Origin: Actinomycetes bacterium
GTDB lineage: Bacteria > Actinomycetota > Actinomycetes > Prado026
Direction: 5' to 3'
Length of the DNA: 41,168 nt
Assembly (NCBI GenBank): GCA_036510875.1
Contig: DATCDE010000343.1
Span: forward strand, 1 to 41,168
A program made the position numbers and the translations under genes. Each line of letters starts with the position of its first letter. The first letter of the stretch is position 1. Below the pieces are notes generated by a model. It saw only the letters and a program-made list of their open reading frames with translations, had not been told where the DNA came from and made no database searches. Shown here piece after piece: positions 40,689 through 41,168 of this stretch.

Positions 40689-41168
40689 ATGGTGCGGGTG
40701 CCGCGCCCCTCCGCTGTGATCGCTCACGGCTCCGGCTCCTCCACCGACTTCGTCCGGCGTGCGCTCGGCCAGGCGTTGGACGAAGCCGGCTTCGAGCTGG
40801 TCGCCCTCGACGAGCGGTCCGGTGACGTGTCGGTCGTGCTCGCCGGGCTGCGCACCGCCGTGAAGTCGACCTCCGCCGCCCTGGTCGGTGGGGTGTCGCT
40901 CGGGGCGCACGCAGCGGCCCTGCTCGCGGCGGAACGGGCCGACCTGGCCGGCGTCCTGCTCCTGCTGCCCGCCTGGACCGGCCCGCCGGACGCCGTGGCG
41001 CGGCTGTCCGACCTGGCCGCCCATGAGATCGAGCAGCAGGGGCTGGCGGCGGCGGTCGCACGGGTGGCCGGCCAGGGCTGGGTCGGCGTCGAGCTGGCCG
41101 CCGCCTGGCCGGGGTACGGCCAGGCGGCCCTGGTGCAGGCGCTGCGCGCGACGGCCCGCTCGCCGGGG
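40689..41168 (+). CDS. Alpha/beta hydrolase-like protein, 3' end beyond window
   Basis: The reading frame from ATG 40689 is open to the window edge (160 codons) with no stop. The start VPRPSAVIAHGSGSSTDFVRRAL has an oxyanion-type HGSGSS. ALVGGVSLGAHAAALLA holds the nucleophile elbow G-V-S-L-G, and the following VLLLLPAW strand fits an alpha/beta hydrolase core. The catalytic acid and His must lie outside. The substrate is unknown. It is divergent from the OB-fold gene with only 26 nt between starts and corresponds in position to Rv2695 of M. tuberculosis (from memory). Confidence 0.75.
   Translation, partial: MVRVPRPSAVIAHGSGSSTDFVRRALGQALDEAGFELVALDERSGDVSVVLAGLRTAVKSTSAALVGGVSLGAHAAALLAAERADLAGVLLLLPAWTGPPDAVARLSDLAAHEIEQQGLAAAVARVAGQGWVGVELAAAWPGYGQAALVQALRATARSPG

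Overview
The window is a very G+C-rich stretch of chromosome from an actinobacterium. The protein families and their order (msrB, hemQ, cgoX, hemE, DUF3000, RNase D, dxs, TRAM-type RNA methyltransferase, APC permease, ceoB/ceoC, DUF3159, OB-fold protein, hydrolase) follow, from memory, the core backbone seen around Rv2674-Rv2695 of Mycobacterium tuberculosis and in streptomycetes. I cannot name the genus. Starts are often GTG, and many genes are joined by 4-nt stop/start overlaps (GTGA or ATGA, and once apparently CTGA).

Layout. 1-4.1 kb: a stand-alone LigD-type polymerase domain, msrB, a GlcD-type flavoprotein, and a STAS protein with a degenerate SpoIIE-type phosphatase. 4.3-7.0 kb: a response regulator / histidine kinase / GerMN lipoprotein operon. 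7.0-11.4 kb: late haem genes hemQ, cgoX and hemE (coproporphyrin route), with an oppositely transcribed DUF4349 lipoprotein gene between cgoX and hemE. 11.4-15.7 kb: a small Cys-rich protein, a DMT exporter, DUF3000, a LuxR-type regulator with an unusual receiver, RNase D and a GNAT acetyltransferase. 15.8-19.1 kb: fadA-fadB for beta-oxidation. 19.2-22.0 kb: an unknown conserved protein and dxs. 22.0-28.6 kb, all on the minus strand: ROK regulator, XylHGF-type sugar ABC transporter, a small hypothetical protein and xylulokinase. 28.6-31.3 kb: aconitase. 31.4-32.6 kb: a scar with a broken IS1380-like transposase and small palindromic repeats. 32.6-41.2 kb: a potassium-type transport neighbourhood with two KimA/APC-type permeases, two TrkA/RCK proteins (ceoB, ceoC), DUF3159, an OB-fold protein, an RNA methyltransferase, and the start of a hydrolase.

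The most unusual points are these. (i) The intact APC permease carries a C-terminal OB-fold domain clearly related to the separate OB-fold protein 5.3 kb away, which links that orphan family to the permease/RCK system. (ii) The second permease, beside ceoB, carries a one-base frameshift. (iii) A palindromic repeat of about 50 bp occurs five times at three loci, and two of these loci sit exactly between convergent genes and supply their stop codons. (iv) At least eleven genes have a TAnnnT box 6-8 nt before the start codon, the signature of leaderless transcription. (v) Clear palindromic operator candidates precede the xylose transporter and aconitase genes.

No rRNA, tRNA, CRISPR array, prophage or biosynthetic cluster was seen.
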